From NCBI GenBank assembly GCA_015099395.1, contig AP024096.1, forward strand, positions 8,721,485 through 8,785,484: a DNA stretch of 64,000 bases, written 5' to 3'. The notes below the pieces were generated by a model that was not told the DNA's origin, searched no databases, and saw only the letters and a program-made list of their open reading frames with translations. A program made the position numbers and the translations under genes. Below, one piece after another: positions 18,692 to 27,939 of this stretch; position 1 is the stretch's first letter, and each line of letters begins with the position of its first letter. This DNA comes from Ktedonobacteria bacterium brp13 (GTDB taxonomy: Bacteria; Chloroflexota; Ktedonobacteria; Ktedonobacterales; Ktedonobacteraceae).

Positions 18692-19157
18692 CTAGGATCG
18701 TAAACTTTCCTTGATGAGTTTGGCCTCAAGATCGGCAAGATAGGTCGCGGGATCTCTGCGAAAGCGAGATTGCTTGCAGCGACTCTCTTGCCGAAACGAG
18801 ACCTGCGCGCGAAGGTCCCGCCAGACTTGAACATCGTGGGGTACGAGTTGCTGAGCCGTAAAGATCTGCAAGCGAGAAGCCAGAGCCGCCTGCACACGCA
18901 CCGCCCCATGCACAACCAGTCCCGGGAGCGCACCTTTTCGTCCCGTGGCTCTGCGTTCATGGAAGCGTACCTGACCAAAGGCTTGTTCCAGATCATTGTT
19001 GGTGCGTGGCAAATCAGGAACCTGATAACAGAAAAAGAGATGAGGGCCATAGCTCTGCGTGACCTTGAGAAAATGGGCGATCGCTTGCGGCCAATTCCCT
19101 GGCAATTGTGCTGCATGCTGTTGCATATGTCAAGGCCGATGCATTTGCGAGCCGGTC
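18692..19157 (-). pseudogene. Truncated second copy of the same transposase
   Basis: The C-terminal 144 codons (19126-18692) are homologous to the end of orfB, with DLPRTNNDLEQAFGQVRFHE. The last 24 codons are identical (end KLIKESLRS) while the middle is clearly diverged. The terminal CTAGGATCG is retained at 18692. Upstream of 19126 the frame contains a stop, and homology ends at the IS21 end near 19157. The copy is therefore decayed and was cut by, or rearranged at, the IS21. Confidence 0.75.
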
Positions 19158-19214
19158 TAAAATTGGTCACCCTGATAAAACAACTTCCTAAGAATACTCC
19201 GTCATAAACGCCGA

Positions 19215-19682
19215 CTAGCGAACGCCAGTTGACGGTGCGCCGATGGGTGCGCGAGCCGGTTGAGTTGAGAGATCCACACGATCAACCTGTCGCTCTTTCA
19301 TGCGATAGCTACGCCCATTGATCGCAATAACCTCTGCATGATGCAAGAGTCGGTCGAGAAGGGCCGTGGCCAGGACCTCATCTCCCAGCAGCTTTCCCCA
19401 TTGAGCAAAGCTGGTATTGGACGTGAGAATGATCGAACCATGCTCATAGCGAGCCGTCACCAGTTCGAAGAAGTAGTGTGCCTGCTCCTGGGATAACGTG
19501 GTGTAGCCCACTTCGTCGATCACCAGCAAACTTGGCGCGATGTACCGTCGCAAGCGTTGCCGCATCAGGCCAGGATGCGATGCACTTTCGAGCGCTTGTG
19601 CCAGCTCTGTCAACGTCGTAAAGAGCACTGAATGCCCGTCCGTGAGTGCTTGGTTGGCCAACGCCAAGCTCAGATGCGTTTT
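19215..19682 (-). pseudogene. istB: istB, 3' part (ATPase helper of IS21)
   Basis: This is the C-terminal part of the IS21 AAA+ helper, starting in the middle of Walker A (KTHLSLALANQ). It continues with Walker B (LLVIDEVGYTTLS), sensor region (SIILTSNTSFAQWGKLLGD) and LLHHAEVIAINGRSYR. Codons upstream of 19682 belong to the inserted element. It lacks the first part of the P-loop, so it is inactive unless the insertion is excised. Confidence 0.85.
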
Positions 19683-19705
19683 AGTCCATCCATCAGAATG
19701 CCCTC

Positions 19706-21823
19706 CTAGGAATGAGATTGACGACAAGCCGTATCATAGCGGCGAGAAGCTTCAGTTTCGGCCTTGAGACGCGCTAAGAGGTCGGGGTCATTGCGGATCA
19801 AGTACACCCGATAGTTGGGAATCCGCTCCACATCGGGTGCAGTTAGTTCACCACGATAAATGCGTTGATAGAGCCAGTTTTGCCCAACACCCAGTTCACG
19901 GGTCAAGCCTGGCAGCGTCCAAAACCCATCAATCATATCGACCTTGCGATGCCGATGAAGCGAACTGACCTGGCCATGGTCCTTCCGCAGCCGGTGGATG
20001 GTGCCCACCGTGACCGCGAGCCGACGGGCGGTATGAAAGCCTTCGGCGGTGAGTTGGGCCGCGATCTCCGGGTCAGTGATCCCCTGACGAGTCAACTCAT
20101 CGAGACGGGACACCAGTTTCTGGTAATTGCTCACATCCGATTGCCGATAAATGGGAGGGATCACCTGGGTCACCGAATAGTGCCCGCTGATCCAGACGAT
20201 CTTCAACTCGATGCGGTCTGCTGCCGTCCGCGTGGCAATCACTCGACTGATCAGTGAGCGGAGCAGGCGCTTCTTGTACTCGTTGCTGATTTTTCCGCTC
20301 GCCCACAGTTCTGGGAGAGCGGGGCCGATATGTTCCAAAGACTCTCGCAGATCCGGCGGGAGGGTGGGATACACGACACGACTCTCAAACCGTTGGGCTT
20401 CCTCTTCTGCCTGGCGTTGGGCCAGCAATTTTTCCTCCCAATTCCGTTCCAGCGAGGCTGCCACTAAACGGTTCTCCGGATCGACTGCTTCGTACCTTCG
20501 CCGTGCGAGATGGGCTTCGTAGCTGGCACGAGTGACCTGATCGCGATGGTATTGTCGGAGGCGTTCCTCTTCTTTGGCTTGCTCAGCTAAAAGTGCTTGC
20601 AGAGCATCCAGTTGCGCTGGGCGCAGTGCGTCAAAGAAGGCATTGACCACCACCTCCTCGATGGAAGCGCCATCCAATGACATGCACATTTTCTCATGAT
20701 AATGGCGTTTGAGTCCATCACAGAGATACCGGACCTGAGGTTTGTAGGCAACCCTCATGCGATAGCCACACATCCCACAGCACATCAGTCCCGGCAAAAG
20801 TGCTGAACCCTCGCGAGCAGCACCTTGCGCACCTTGTTGTCTCATGCGTTTGGCCAGACCTTCTTGCGCATTCTCCGCGAGCCGCTCTTGATTGCGCAGA
20901 TAAGCTTCCCACGTGATGTAGGCGGGATAGACGCCCTGTTGAAGAGTCACCCATTCTTCCATCGGCTTACGGACCACACCAGAGCCGCGATGGCCGGGTT
21001 TGCGTAACAACGGATCGGCGGGGCGACGCCCATAAACAAAGGCTCCCGCATACGCCGGGTTATGGAGAATGTCAACCACGATGGACTCCGTTGGCTCTTT
21101 CCAGAGCAACTCCCCCTTGCGCAATCCGCTCGTCTGGTGGCGTGGCAACAAGATGTGGTGCGTTTTGAGGGAATGGAGGGTTTTCATGGCACTCCCCAGT
21201 TTCTCGAAGGTGGAGAAGACCAGGGCGATGCAACGCCTGATCTGTGCGTCCGGGTCAAACTCGACCCGCCCCTGTTCGGTTCGCACCAGACCAGTGGGCA
21301 AATGTTGGACATAGTCGCCACGCTCAACTTTGCTGAGCCGGCCTGCATTCAAGCGTTGACGCATCATATGCAGCTCTGCTTCTGACATCGTGCCTTTTAA
21401 TCCCAACAACAGACGATCATTGTAACTACGTGGATCATACACCCCTTCGATGTCGGCAATCAAGGCCCCCACCAGAGCAGCCAGGTCCAACAGTTGGTAC
21501 CAATCGGCATTGTTGCGGGCCAGACGCGAAACTTCCCAGCCAAAAACAATGCCCACATGACCTAACGCCAGCTCGGCTGCAAGTTGGGTAAAGTCATCTC
21601 GCCCCTCGGTGGTCGCCGCAGTATGGCCTACGTCGGCGTCGAGTACCTCGATACGAGTAGCGTTCCACCCAAACGCCTGGGCACGCTCAACGAGGGCACG
21701 CTGATTGTGCAGGCTCTCGGTGTTGTTCTGGACCTGTTTGAGGGTCGATTGGCGAATGTAGACCACCGCCTTGCGCTCCAGATGAGTCGCGGTGATTTTC
21801 GGCGAACGTGCGATCAGCGTCAT
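19706..21823 (-). CDS. Large serine recombinase
   Basis: 705 residues. The N-terminal resolvase fold carries the nucleophile in VYIRQST (Ser26), then FGWEVSRLARNNADW and GTMSEAELHMMRQRL. A recombinase domain follows, then a zinc ribbon (MCCGMCGYRMR ... CMSLDG, about residues 350-390) and a long coiled coil (about 410-470). The C terminus has an extra helix-turn-helix/excisionase-like unit (TRELGVGQNWLYQRIYRGEL) near residue 645. It is intact, ending inside the 19683-22306 element. It should catalyse integration and perhaps excision of that element, and so switch istB between broken and whole. Confidence 0.9.
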   Translation of the reverse strand: MTLIARSPKITATHLERKAVVYIRQSTLKQVQNNTESLHNQRALVERAQAFGWNATRIEVLDADVGHTAATTEGRDDFTQLAAELALGHVGIVFGWEVSRLARNNADWYQLLDLAALVGALIADIEGVYDPRSYNDRLLLGLKGTMSEAELHMMRQRLNAGRLSKVERGDYVQHLPTGLVRTEQGRVEFDPDAQIRRCIALVFSTFEKLGSAMKTLHSLKTHHILLPRHQTSGLRKGELLWKEPTESIVVDILHNPAYAGAFVYGRRPADPLLRKPGHRGSGVVRKPMEEWVTLQQGVYPAYITWEAYLRNQERLAENAQEGLAKRMRQQGAQGAAREGSALLPGLMCCGMCGYRMRVAYKPQVRYLCDGLKRHYHEKMCMSLDGASIEEVVVNAFFDALRPAQLDALQALLAEQAKEEERLRQYHRDQVTRASYEAHLARRRYEAVDPENRLVAASLERNWEEKLLAQRQAEEEAQRFESRVVYPTLPPDLRESLEHIGPALPELWASGKISNEYKKRLLRSLISRVIATRTAADRIELKIVWISGHYSVTQVIPPIYRQSDVSNYQKLVSRLDELTRQGITDPEIAAQLTAEGFHTARRLAVTVGTIHRLRKDHGQVSSLHRHRKVDMIDGFWTLPGLTRELGVGQNWLYQRIYRGELTAPDVERIPNYRVYLIRNDPDLLARLKAETEASRRYDTACRQSHS

Positions 21824-22269
21824 GACTTTTCTCCTGATTGTTGAGCAGACACTCGTGACACATGGTTACGCAGACGTGGAGAACGGTGGTTTGCTGTACG
21901 GGGGTGAGCGTCATCCACACCGCCATGGGTGGGATCTGATGCTGCTGTCGTTTTTGTGGCTGAGCCACTCGAACCGGTAATGGTCGAATCATCGCTGGGG
22001 TCTCCTTTCCAACCACCAGTCACCAACAGATACTCCTGTAGGAATTGTCGCAAAGATTCAACCGAAATGGGAAGGGGGAATTGGGCGGTAGGGTCATATT
22101 CCAGGTTGGTTGCTGTAATGGGTACGTGGCGCTCAACAGTGGGGCGAATCCACACGATACAGCAGCGGCCTCGATGGGACGAATTGGCAATGCCGACACA
22201 GGGCAAGGTCCGCCCAAAGAGCGGGTGACACGGATCAACCACGGTCACCGTCTCTTGCGGTGCAGACAT
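21820..22269 (-). CDS. Small partner protein of the serine recombinase
   Basis: 149 residues, start ATG 22269, stop overlapping the recombinase start by 4 bp, so the two are translationally coupled. The N-terminal half is compact (VVDPCHPLFGRTLPCVGI, WIRPTVERHVPITATNL, ESLRQFLQEYLLV). It recalls the short DUF5372-like proteins that accompany recombinases in other mobile elements; that match is from memory. The C-terminal 60 residues are Ser/Thr/Arg-rich and probably disordered. A recombination-directionality or DNA-binding role is only an inference from position. Confidence 0.6.
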   Translation of the reverse strand: MSAPQETVTVVDPCHPLFGRTLPCVGIANSSHRGRCCIVWIRPTVERHVPITATNLEYDPTAQFPLPISVESLRQFLQEYLLVTGGWKGDPSDDSTITGSSGSATKTTAASDPTHGGVDDAHPRTANHRSPRLRNHVSRVSAQQSGEKS

Positions 22270-22306
22270 AATCAGTTCAATGGGGGTAGTAAGTTGGTCG
22301 AGTGTT

Positions 22307-22624
22307 CCCGGTTCCTGGAGGGCCCAGAAAAATCACATTGGTACACGTTCTGACAAAGGAAAGATCCGCCAGTTCTCGCAGTTGCCTCTCAGAGAGCGTT
22401 GGCTGAAAGGAGAAATCGAATCCATCGATCGTCTTTTTTCCAGGAATACGCGCTGCCTTGAGGCGTCGAGCCATCGCCTTGCGTTCACGCCCATCCAATT
22501 CTGCAGCCAGGGCACGCTCAAGCAACGTCTCATAGGTCCATTGTTCGCGACGTGCCTGGTCCAGAAGCGTGGGGAGGACGACCTCCAACTGGGTCAAGTT
22601 CAACTGTTTGTAAGCTCCATTCAT
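22307..22624 (-). pseudogene. istB: istB, 5' part
   Basis: It starts at ATG 22624 behind AAGGAGG, overlapping the istA stop. It reads MNGAYKQLNLTQLEVVLPTL, contains the N-terminal helical domain, and reaches NVIFLGPPGTG before the insertion junction. Read on into the inserted element, the frame adds a few foreign residues and stops at 22277. Paired with 19215-19682 it forms a normal istB of about 260 residues. Confidence 0.85.
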
Positions 22625-23871
22625 GCCGAAACCTCCTTGACGACTTCGACCCCACAATACTGATCGTACTCTTGTAAGGAACGACGCTCCACCTCAGGAG
22701 CAGGCTGCAGGTGGCCGACGGGGGTCGGGACACGGCGCGTCTCCGAGACGGATGCGACGGTGCTCCACTGTTCGGCATGGGGCACGCTGTCTTGGGAACG
22801 AGGTCGTTTGGCGATCTCAAAGACCTGCACACCCACTGACCAGATCGACACCACCCCTTTGCGCTCACGCACCTGAACGAATCTGCCTGCCAGTTCAAGC
22901 ACACCTGGCAATCCATAGAGGACGCCATCGTAGGAGACATACCCATCCCAGGTGACCTTGCGTTCTTCGGTGGCGAAACGCTCCCAGGCAAAGGCTTCTG
23001 GTAATGATCGAAGGTGCTCTTGAGCGAGTCGATCAATCGGACGAGCGTGTGTGGTCCGATGAACACGAGCGTTAATGCGCTCACACCATCGATAGGCTTG
23101 ACGATTGAGATCATCAAGATCTGTGAAGATCACGCCTGCCCAGAAGCTTTTTTTGACATGACTGACCGTCCGCTCAACTTTGCCCTTGGTCTGAGGTGTG
23201 TAAGGCTTGCAGACGCGTGCCGCGACGGCAATGGAAACCATGAAATCGGCAAAACGAGGATTCCAGCGTGGCTTGTTCTCTTCCATTTCTAACAGCACAC
23301 TCTTCATGCGATCGGTCAGTGCGGTTTTGGTCAAGCCACCAAAGTATTCAAAGGCTTCCATCAAGCAACGGATGAGCGTCGGCGTATCACAGCGCTTCAC
23401 GAACGTGACAAAACGCATGCGCGAATAGCCTAAGATGGCGACGAATCCATAGAATTTATGAGAAATGCCATCCTGCTCATACACAAATTCACCCCAATCG
23501 AATTGGACTTGTTCTCCCGGTTTCGTTTCATAGCGCTGAACGGGAGCATGTCCAGCAATCGCCGGTCGGAGTGGATGAACATATCCCTTGAGAATGCTGA
23601 TGCCTCCTGTGTAGCCCAACTTCTGTAAGCGCTCAAAGAGAACTTCACAATTCGTGCAATGATCTTCCATGACCCATTGCTTGATCTGCGCATGAAAAGG
23701 ATCGAGCTTTGAGGGCTGTTTGGCGCGCGGTTTCCTGATAACTGCCTCTGGATGTTTCAGATATTTGCGTGTGGTCGTCCGCGAAATGCCTAACTGCTGA
23801 GCAATTTCCTGGATGGACTTCCCTTGTGCGTGTAAATCATGTATGGTATTCACTGTCTGGCTCCTAAGCAT
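22621..23871 (-). CDS. istA: IS21 transposase IstA
   Basis: 416 residues. An N-terminal helix-turn-helix (IQEIAQQLGISRTTTRKYL, residues 20-38) precedes the integrase-like core. The catalytic triad is visible as FDWGEF (Asp125), LTDRMKSV (Asp187) and KGKVERTV (Glu233). The C-terminal part matches the IS21 beta-barrel region. It appears complete. Transposition needs IstB, whose gene is split here, so the element should be immobile in this state. Confidence 0.9.
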   Translation of the reverse strand: MLRSQTVNTIHDLHAQGKSIQEIAQQLGISRTTTRKYLKHPEAVIRKPRAKQPSKLDPFHAQIKQWVMEDHCTNCEVLFERLQKLGYTGGISILKGYVHPLRPAIAGHAPVQRYETKPGEQVQFDWGEFVYEQDGISHKFYGFVAILGYSRMRFVTFVKRCDTPTLIRCLMEAFEYFGGLTKTALTDRMKSVLLEMEENKPRWNPRFADFMVSIAVAARVCKPYTPQTKGKVERTVSHVKKSFWAGVIFTDLDDLNRQAYRWCERINARVHRTTHARPIDRLAQEHLRSLPEAFAWERFATEERKVTWDGYVSYDGVLYGLPGVLELAGRFVQVRERKGVVSIWSVGVQVFEIAKRPRSQDSVPHAEQWSTVASVSETRRVPTPVGHLQPAPEVERRSLQEYDQYCGVEVVKEVSA

Positions 23872-23942
23872 GGCTGTTCTCCTGGGGATTTGATTTTGTT
23901 ATCCTCCAGCTTACAGCCTTCTTGGGGGTTGGTCAATTTAAC

Positions 23943-24114
23943 TCCGGCTCAGTATACCATCGGCGCTAATAGTCAGCGCGTGAACGATGAGTACAAACGA
24001 TCGTTGCCCGGACAATCCATGCAAGAATTAACCAACATAGAAACTCGAGTGCGTCAGGATCTAGAGAAGGAACTCTTACACTTGGGCATGCTCTCAGAGA
24101 GCCCGAGCAATTAA
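23943..24114 (+). pseudogene. Possible 3' remnant of an unknown gene beside IS21
   Basis: About 56 codons in one open frame end at TAA 24112-24114 with an acidic, helical sequence (QELTNIETRVRQDLEKELL). The frame runs into the IS21 end on its 5' side, so any gene here lost its front to the IS. I do not recognise the family, and composition alone supports coding only weakly. Confidence 0.25.
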
Positions 24115-24577
24115 GACGTGACCGATGAATGCATGAAATATTGATCCGCCAGTCGCAGCAGTACCAGATTTGCGAGCGTATGTCGTGTCTGATTTTGAAT
24201 GCTTTCGGGAATCAATGTATTGCTCACAGCGATGGGGGATCCCATCTGCGTAAATCCTCGTCGATCAAGTCCCAGAGCAGCTGCCCTGTTCATCGGACTT
24301 CACACCGGCGCACCGGTCCAAAGTCCTCAAAGGGGAGCCAATCAGGCGGCATACAATAGAAAAAAATACATTTACCGAGGGAGCAATGGAGGGGTATCGC
24401 TCGCTGTAGGGTAGACGTGCTTGAATGCTTCCAGATTCAATGGTTGCTCCTCTGTTCTATCGCGTTTCATAGCAAAAAATAACGGCAAACCGATCTCTCA
24501 AAGAATGGCTTGCCCTATTATTGGTAAATTAACTGAAGGGTGGAATTGGACACTTCGATGCCTGGAAAAACCGCTCC

Positions 24578-24830
24578 TCATCTGGCTTCTTCCATCGATA
24601 TCTTGTAAATTGACATACCGATGGCGAAGAGCAGAACGGCTTGTTTCACGTTGGGATCTCCACTCTAGGCCAGCACAACGGCAATGAGATAGGCAAGATA
24701 GCTTCCCACAAGGAGGCCACCCATCAAACGAAGAATCTTCCCATACCAGACAAGAGCCAGAAGCACGAGATGAACGGAGCCACCTATGGCACATGACAAA
24801 GAGCGGGAGAAGCTTATGGTACACTTGCTC
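24578..24830 (-). pseudogene. Membrane protein fragment with an internal stop
   Basis: Reading leftward, one frame gives two hydrophobic stretches (LVLLALVWYGKILRLMGGLL, LVGSYLAYLIAVVLA). A TAG at 24665-24667 follows, and then in the same frame DPNVKQAVLLFAIGMSIYKI to a TGA at 24578-24580. A single frame that stays membrane-like on both sides of a stop suggests a decayed C-terminal fragment of a multi-span protein. No start or family was recognised. The remaining 24115-24869 sequence shows nothing coding. Confidence 0.4.
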
Positions 24831-24869
24831 TTGAATCATGTTTTTGCTTGCTCAGAGAGGACTGCTTTG

Positions 24870-26108
24870 ATGAGTACCGTGCCTTCTTCTTACTGGCAGC
24901 GCACTGCCCCTGCGCTTGCGCTTGCTTCTCATCTTCCCTCTGCCGTCGATGTTGCGGTGATTGGCGGAGGTCTTCTTGGAACAGCGACCTGTTACTGGCT
25001 AGCGCGCGCAGGCGTGCGTGTTGCTTTGTTGGAGCGCGAAGGGCTAGCATCTGGCGCGAGTGGGCGCAATGGTGGCTTTGTACGCATTGGGTCTGCCGGC
25101 TCGTACCTTGAGGCCAAAGAACGCCTGGGCGCGGAGACTGCGCGGCAGGTGATGACGCTCACGACGGAGAATCGGACATTGCTTCGACAGGTGCTCCCTG
25201 AGGAAGCGATTGCTTGCGCGTATCGCGAGCCTGGCTCTTTACGCCTCGCACTTTCAGAGGAACAAGCTGTACGTTTTCGTAGGGAAATTGCCGAGCTTCA
25301 GGCCGATGGCTATGACGCGCTATGGTTAGACCGGGCGCAAACGCAGGAACTGATCCAGACGCCGCTGGGAGAAGAGATCGTCGGCGCGCGTTTTCGTCCC
25401 GCACAGGGATTGGTCCATTCAGCCCTCCTGGTCCAGGGGCTCGCACAGGCTGCCACACGTTATGGAGCATCTTTATGTCAGGCGGAAGTACTTCAAGTGA
25501 CCAGTGAAAAAGAGGAGCTCTATGTCCAGACGACGCAGGGCAGTTTGCATGCCCATCAGGTCGTAATGGCTGTCAATGCCTGGACAGGCCAGTTGATCCC
25601 AGAGATGGCCCCGTTCCTGGTGCCAGTCCTCGAACAAATGCTGGCGTATGCACCACTCCCACCGCTTTTTACGGCGGGTGTTGGAGTGGACGCAGTAGAC
25701 GGGGAATATCTGCAACAGACATTGGATGGTTCGCTGCTGGTTGGTGGGTGCGGCATCCTTGCCCCAGATGAGGGCGTAGGTGTCTGGGAGCCACGCCCGC
25801 TCGCGGTGGTTCAGGGGGCGCTGGAGCAGATTGTGCCGCGCCTATTTCCCGCACTGACCCCTCAGCTACGTGTTGCAGCTCGCTGGGCCGGCCTGATGGG
25901 ATGTGTCAGCGATGCTCATCCGATTGTCGATGTTGCTCCCGGTCTCCCAGGCGTGTTCTTTGTTGGGGGGTTTTCAGGCCATGGCATGCCTTTTGGCCTG
26001 CGGCTGGGACAGCTGCTCGCAGAAAGTGCAACCAGTGGTGTGCTTGCGGCAGAACTATGGCCCTTTCGACTGGATCGTCCTTCATTGCTTCCCTGGCCTC
26101 GTTCGTGA
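24870..26108 (+). CDS. FAD-dependent oxidoreductase of the DAO (glycine/D-amino-acid oxidase) family
   Basis: 412 residues from ATG 24870 (AGAGAGGA upstream; an in-frame ATG lies further up at 24786). The Rossmann motif VAVIGGGLLGTATCYWLARAG lies near residues 29-49, with the acidic LLERE end of the second strand. The GASGRNGGFVRIG segment near 60 is characteristic of DAO enzymes. The C-terminal FAD motif is VFFVGGFSGHGMPFGLRLG. It probably oxidises an amine or amino acid. It stands alone between IS debris and a hairpin repeat, so context gives no substrate. Confidence 0.85.
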   Translation: MSTVPSSYWQRTAPALALASHLPSAVDVAVIGGGLLGTATCYWLARAGVRVALLEREGLASGASGRNGGFVRIGSAGSYLEAKERLGAETARQVMTLTTENRTLLRQVLPEEAIACAYREPGSLRLALSEEQAVRFRREIAELQADGYDALWLDRAQTQELIQTPLGEEIVGARFRPAQGLVHSALLVQGLAQAATRYGASLCQAEVLQVTSEKEELYVQTTQGSLHAHQVVMAVNAWTGQLIPEMAPFLVPVLEQMLAYAPLPPLFTAGVGVDAVDGEYLQQTLDGSLLVGGCGILAPDEGVGVWEPRPLAVVQGALEQIVPRLFPALTPQLRVAARWAGLMGCVSDAHPIVDVAPGLPGVFFVGGFSGHGMPFGLRLGQLLAESATSGVLAAELWPFRLDRPSLLPWPRS

Positions 26109-26440
26109 ACCTGGAGGAAATTCCTCAAAAGAGCCAATTTTTCTCTCTCCTTCTTCCTATTTGACGTTTAAGAGCTTATTTCCATATGGCCTGTAGATTG
26201 TCTTGAGGCACTGAATGAAAAAGTGAGTACTCTATCACACATTCAATCAACAGCTATCTTTATTCCAGAGCTTCCGCAACGGCTAAAACAGCTTTGGAAT
26301 GAAGGAAAATCTGCTCGGCGTGCTCAAGTGTTAACAGATACTCAATCTCCTCGCCATGCTACTGGATATCAAAGGATACGAAAGAGTGAATCGGCTCAAA
26401 CAGGTGCAGAAAATGATTGTGATTTTGCAGCATAATGTGT

Positions 26441-26569
26441 TTCTCCCGCAGGCTCGATGATTTTGGCAAAAGATGCGTTTATGCACCTGTGGAGATGTGG
26501 CTTGCTATGCAGACCTCTCTTTACGAGGTCGCAATTATTGAGCTTTTTATCATCGAGCCTGCGGGAGAA
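26441..26569. repeat. Hairpin repeat with 20-bp perfect arms
   Basis: TTCTCCCGCAGGCTCGATGA at 26441-26460 is the exact reverse complement of 26550-26569, and a smaller GACCTC/GAGGTC hairpin lies inside at about 26511-26530. It could be a small MITE or a structured RNA. The surrounding gap 26109-26788 has one open but unrecognised frame (26223-26435) that I do not trust as a gene. Confidence 0.55.
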
Positions 26570-26788
26570 CCATATTTTGGCAGCAGGTAGGCACGCCTTT
26601 GCGCCAGAAGCATCTGGATGAGATGCGTAGCTCTCCAAAGCTGTATTTTCATTCGGTACGCTTCAGAGAAGTCTAGCACTGGCCTGAGCCTCCAATCAGA
26701 TTCAAACATGGTCTGTGAAGCATATTATGCCGATACACCTGTGAAGCATATCGTAGGCAGATTTTGCCATATTATGCTTCAACGTTCA

Positions 26789-26960
26789 GAAAGCTTTACG
26801 AATGGTTTTCAGCTCTTATCGTTGTTTTCCGTACGGTTAATACTCGACCCCCTAGTTCCGACTCTGTCAAAATCGGGAACAAGAGATAAGCAATAATACC
26901 GTTTTGCATGTAGTGCCCGATACCCTGCCCTTCGTAACAGCTTACGTAGCGTCGGGCCTA
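26789..26960 (+). repeat. 172-bp inverted repeat, left arm
   Basis: GAAAGCTTTACG ... GTCGGGCCTA. Compared base by base by eye with the reverse complement of 29492-29663 it appears identical. It contains the shortened TACTCGACCCCC repeat (to 26852) and the CAGCTTACGTAGC sequence that is the homing site of group II intron 1. Confidence 0.85.
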
Positions 26961-27122
26961 TAACCGCAAGCCATTGGGTAGAGAAACGGTGATCACCGTA
27001 CCGGAAACAGGGGAACAGCACGTATGGGTCCTGGTCGCAGTCACCCGGCCAGGACCGAAAGTCACGTACCAGCAATGACATCATCCAGATACGGTAGAAT
27101 AGGAAAAAAACAGAAGGAGGGC

Positions 27123-27935
27123 ATGATGCCACAACATACAGGAAAAGGAAAAGGAAAGCTGGGGGAGATTCCGGCTGAGATTCCGGAACAAGGGGGAGCG
27201 TCTTCATCAATAGCTCGGTATTGGGATGCGCTGCGGGCCAATGTGAAGAGTCCAGGAAATACATCTTGGGAGCCGTCACTGAACAGAACAGACGCGGAGG
27301 TTGAGCAGATGTTGCGTCAGCAGTGGGATCATTTGCGTCAGAAGTGGGGGCCAGCGCGACAGACTGGGGTGATTACGACGGATCAACTCCGACGGGTTTT
27401 GGGGGATCCAAATAGACAGATCGGAGGCTGGCGGCGGGCGGATGCACCGCTCAAGGTGCAAGAAAAAGCAGCTAGGGCGGCGCGCCAGGCGGTATACGAT
27501 GCAAAGAACAAAAAGCACAAGGCGAAGGTCGATGCGCGGCGCCATGCGAAGCCAGAGACCAAAGCGCGCCAGTCGGCGTATAATACGGCGTATTATGCGG
27601 CGTACAGGGAGGTACTAAAGAGGAAAGGAAGTAATGAAGAGGCGACGGCGGCGGGAAGAGCAGCGGGAAGAGCAGCGATAGAGAAGTGGATGGCGCAACA
27701 GCCGCGTGAGCAGGGAGGAAGTGGCGAGACGGGAACAGGTGGAGATGGTGGAGTCGGAAGCAGTACAGGAGCACATGAAGGGCGTCAAAGAGATTTCTTC
27801 CAGGCGCAGTTGGAGGCGCAGTTGGAGGCGCAGTTCGCCGCGCTTGATAGTGAAGGGGGGCAATATGAGCACGGGCAGGCTGTGCCATATGCCTCCCACA
27901 CGTTGAACCCAGAGCAAGATGGGGAATGGGGATAG
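27123..27935 (+). CDS. Unknown basic Ala/Arg-rich protein
   Basis: 270 residues from ATG 27123, with GAAGGAGG at 27113-27120 directly before it; translation is therefore likely. The middle (about 95-190) is very rich in Lys, Arg and Ala and repeatedly Tyr-containing (AYNTAYYAAYREVLKRKG), with KARQSAYNTAYY and AAGRAAGRAAIEKW segments. A Gly-rich linker follows, and then three QLEA/QFAA repeats near 230-240. It looks nucleic-acid-binding by charge alone. I recognise no domain. It is the first gene inside the inverted-repeat cassette, about 160 bp from the left arm. Confidence 0.6.
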   Translation: MMPQHTGKGKGKLGEIPAEIPEQGGASSSIARYWDALRANVKSPGNTSWEPSLNRTDAEVEQMLRQQWDHLRQKWGPARQTGVITTDQLRRVLGDPNRQIGGWRRADAPLKVQEKAARAARQAVYDAKNKKHKAKVDARRHAKPETKARQSAYNTAYYAAYREVLKRKGSNEEATAAGRAAGRAAIEKWMAQQPREQGGSGETGTGGDGGVGSSTGAHEGRQRDFFQAQLEAQLEAQFAALDSEGGQYEHGQAVPYASHTLNPEQDGEWG

Positions 27936-27939
27936 TTGT

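Larger units (their letters stand above)
19683..22306 (-). mobile_element. 2.6-kb large-serine-recombinase element inserted in istB
   Basis: The flanking istB pieces rejoin as GGACCGGG-type P-loop codons: LGPPGTG on one side (22307) and KTHLSLAL on the other (19682). On the plus strand the bases TT occur at both junctions (22305-22306; within TTTT 19679-19682), as expected for serine recombination at a 2-bp core. Content is only the recombinase and one small gene, overlapping by 4 bp. No terminal inverted repeats are evident, again typical for this mechanism. Confidence 0.8.
19157..23942 (-). mobile_element. IS21-family element, split by a serine-recombinase element
   Basis: Genes istA and istB run leftward with a 4-bp overlap. 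The imperfect ends AAATTGGTCACCCTG (from about 19160) and, on the other strand, AAATTGACCAACCCCC (from about 23939) bracket them. Subtracting the 2.62-kb insertion leaves about 2.16 kb, the normal IS21 size. Exact termini are estimated to within a few bases. Confidence 0.75.

Noticed and set aside
26223..26435. 70-codon rightward frame after the flavoprotein gene
   Set aside because: No ribosome-binding site or known motif, and part of it overlaps the start of a hairpin repeat; kept only as a note in the gap.
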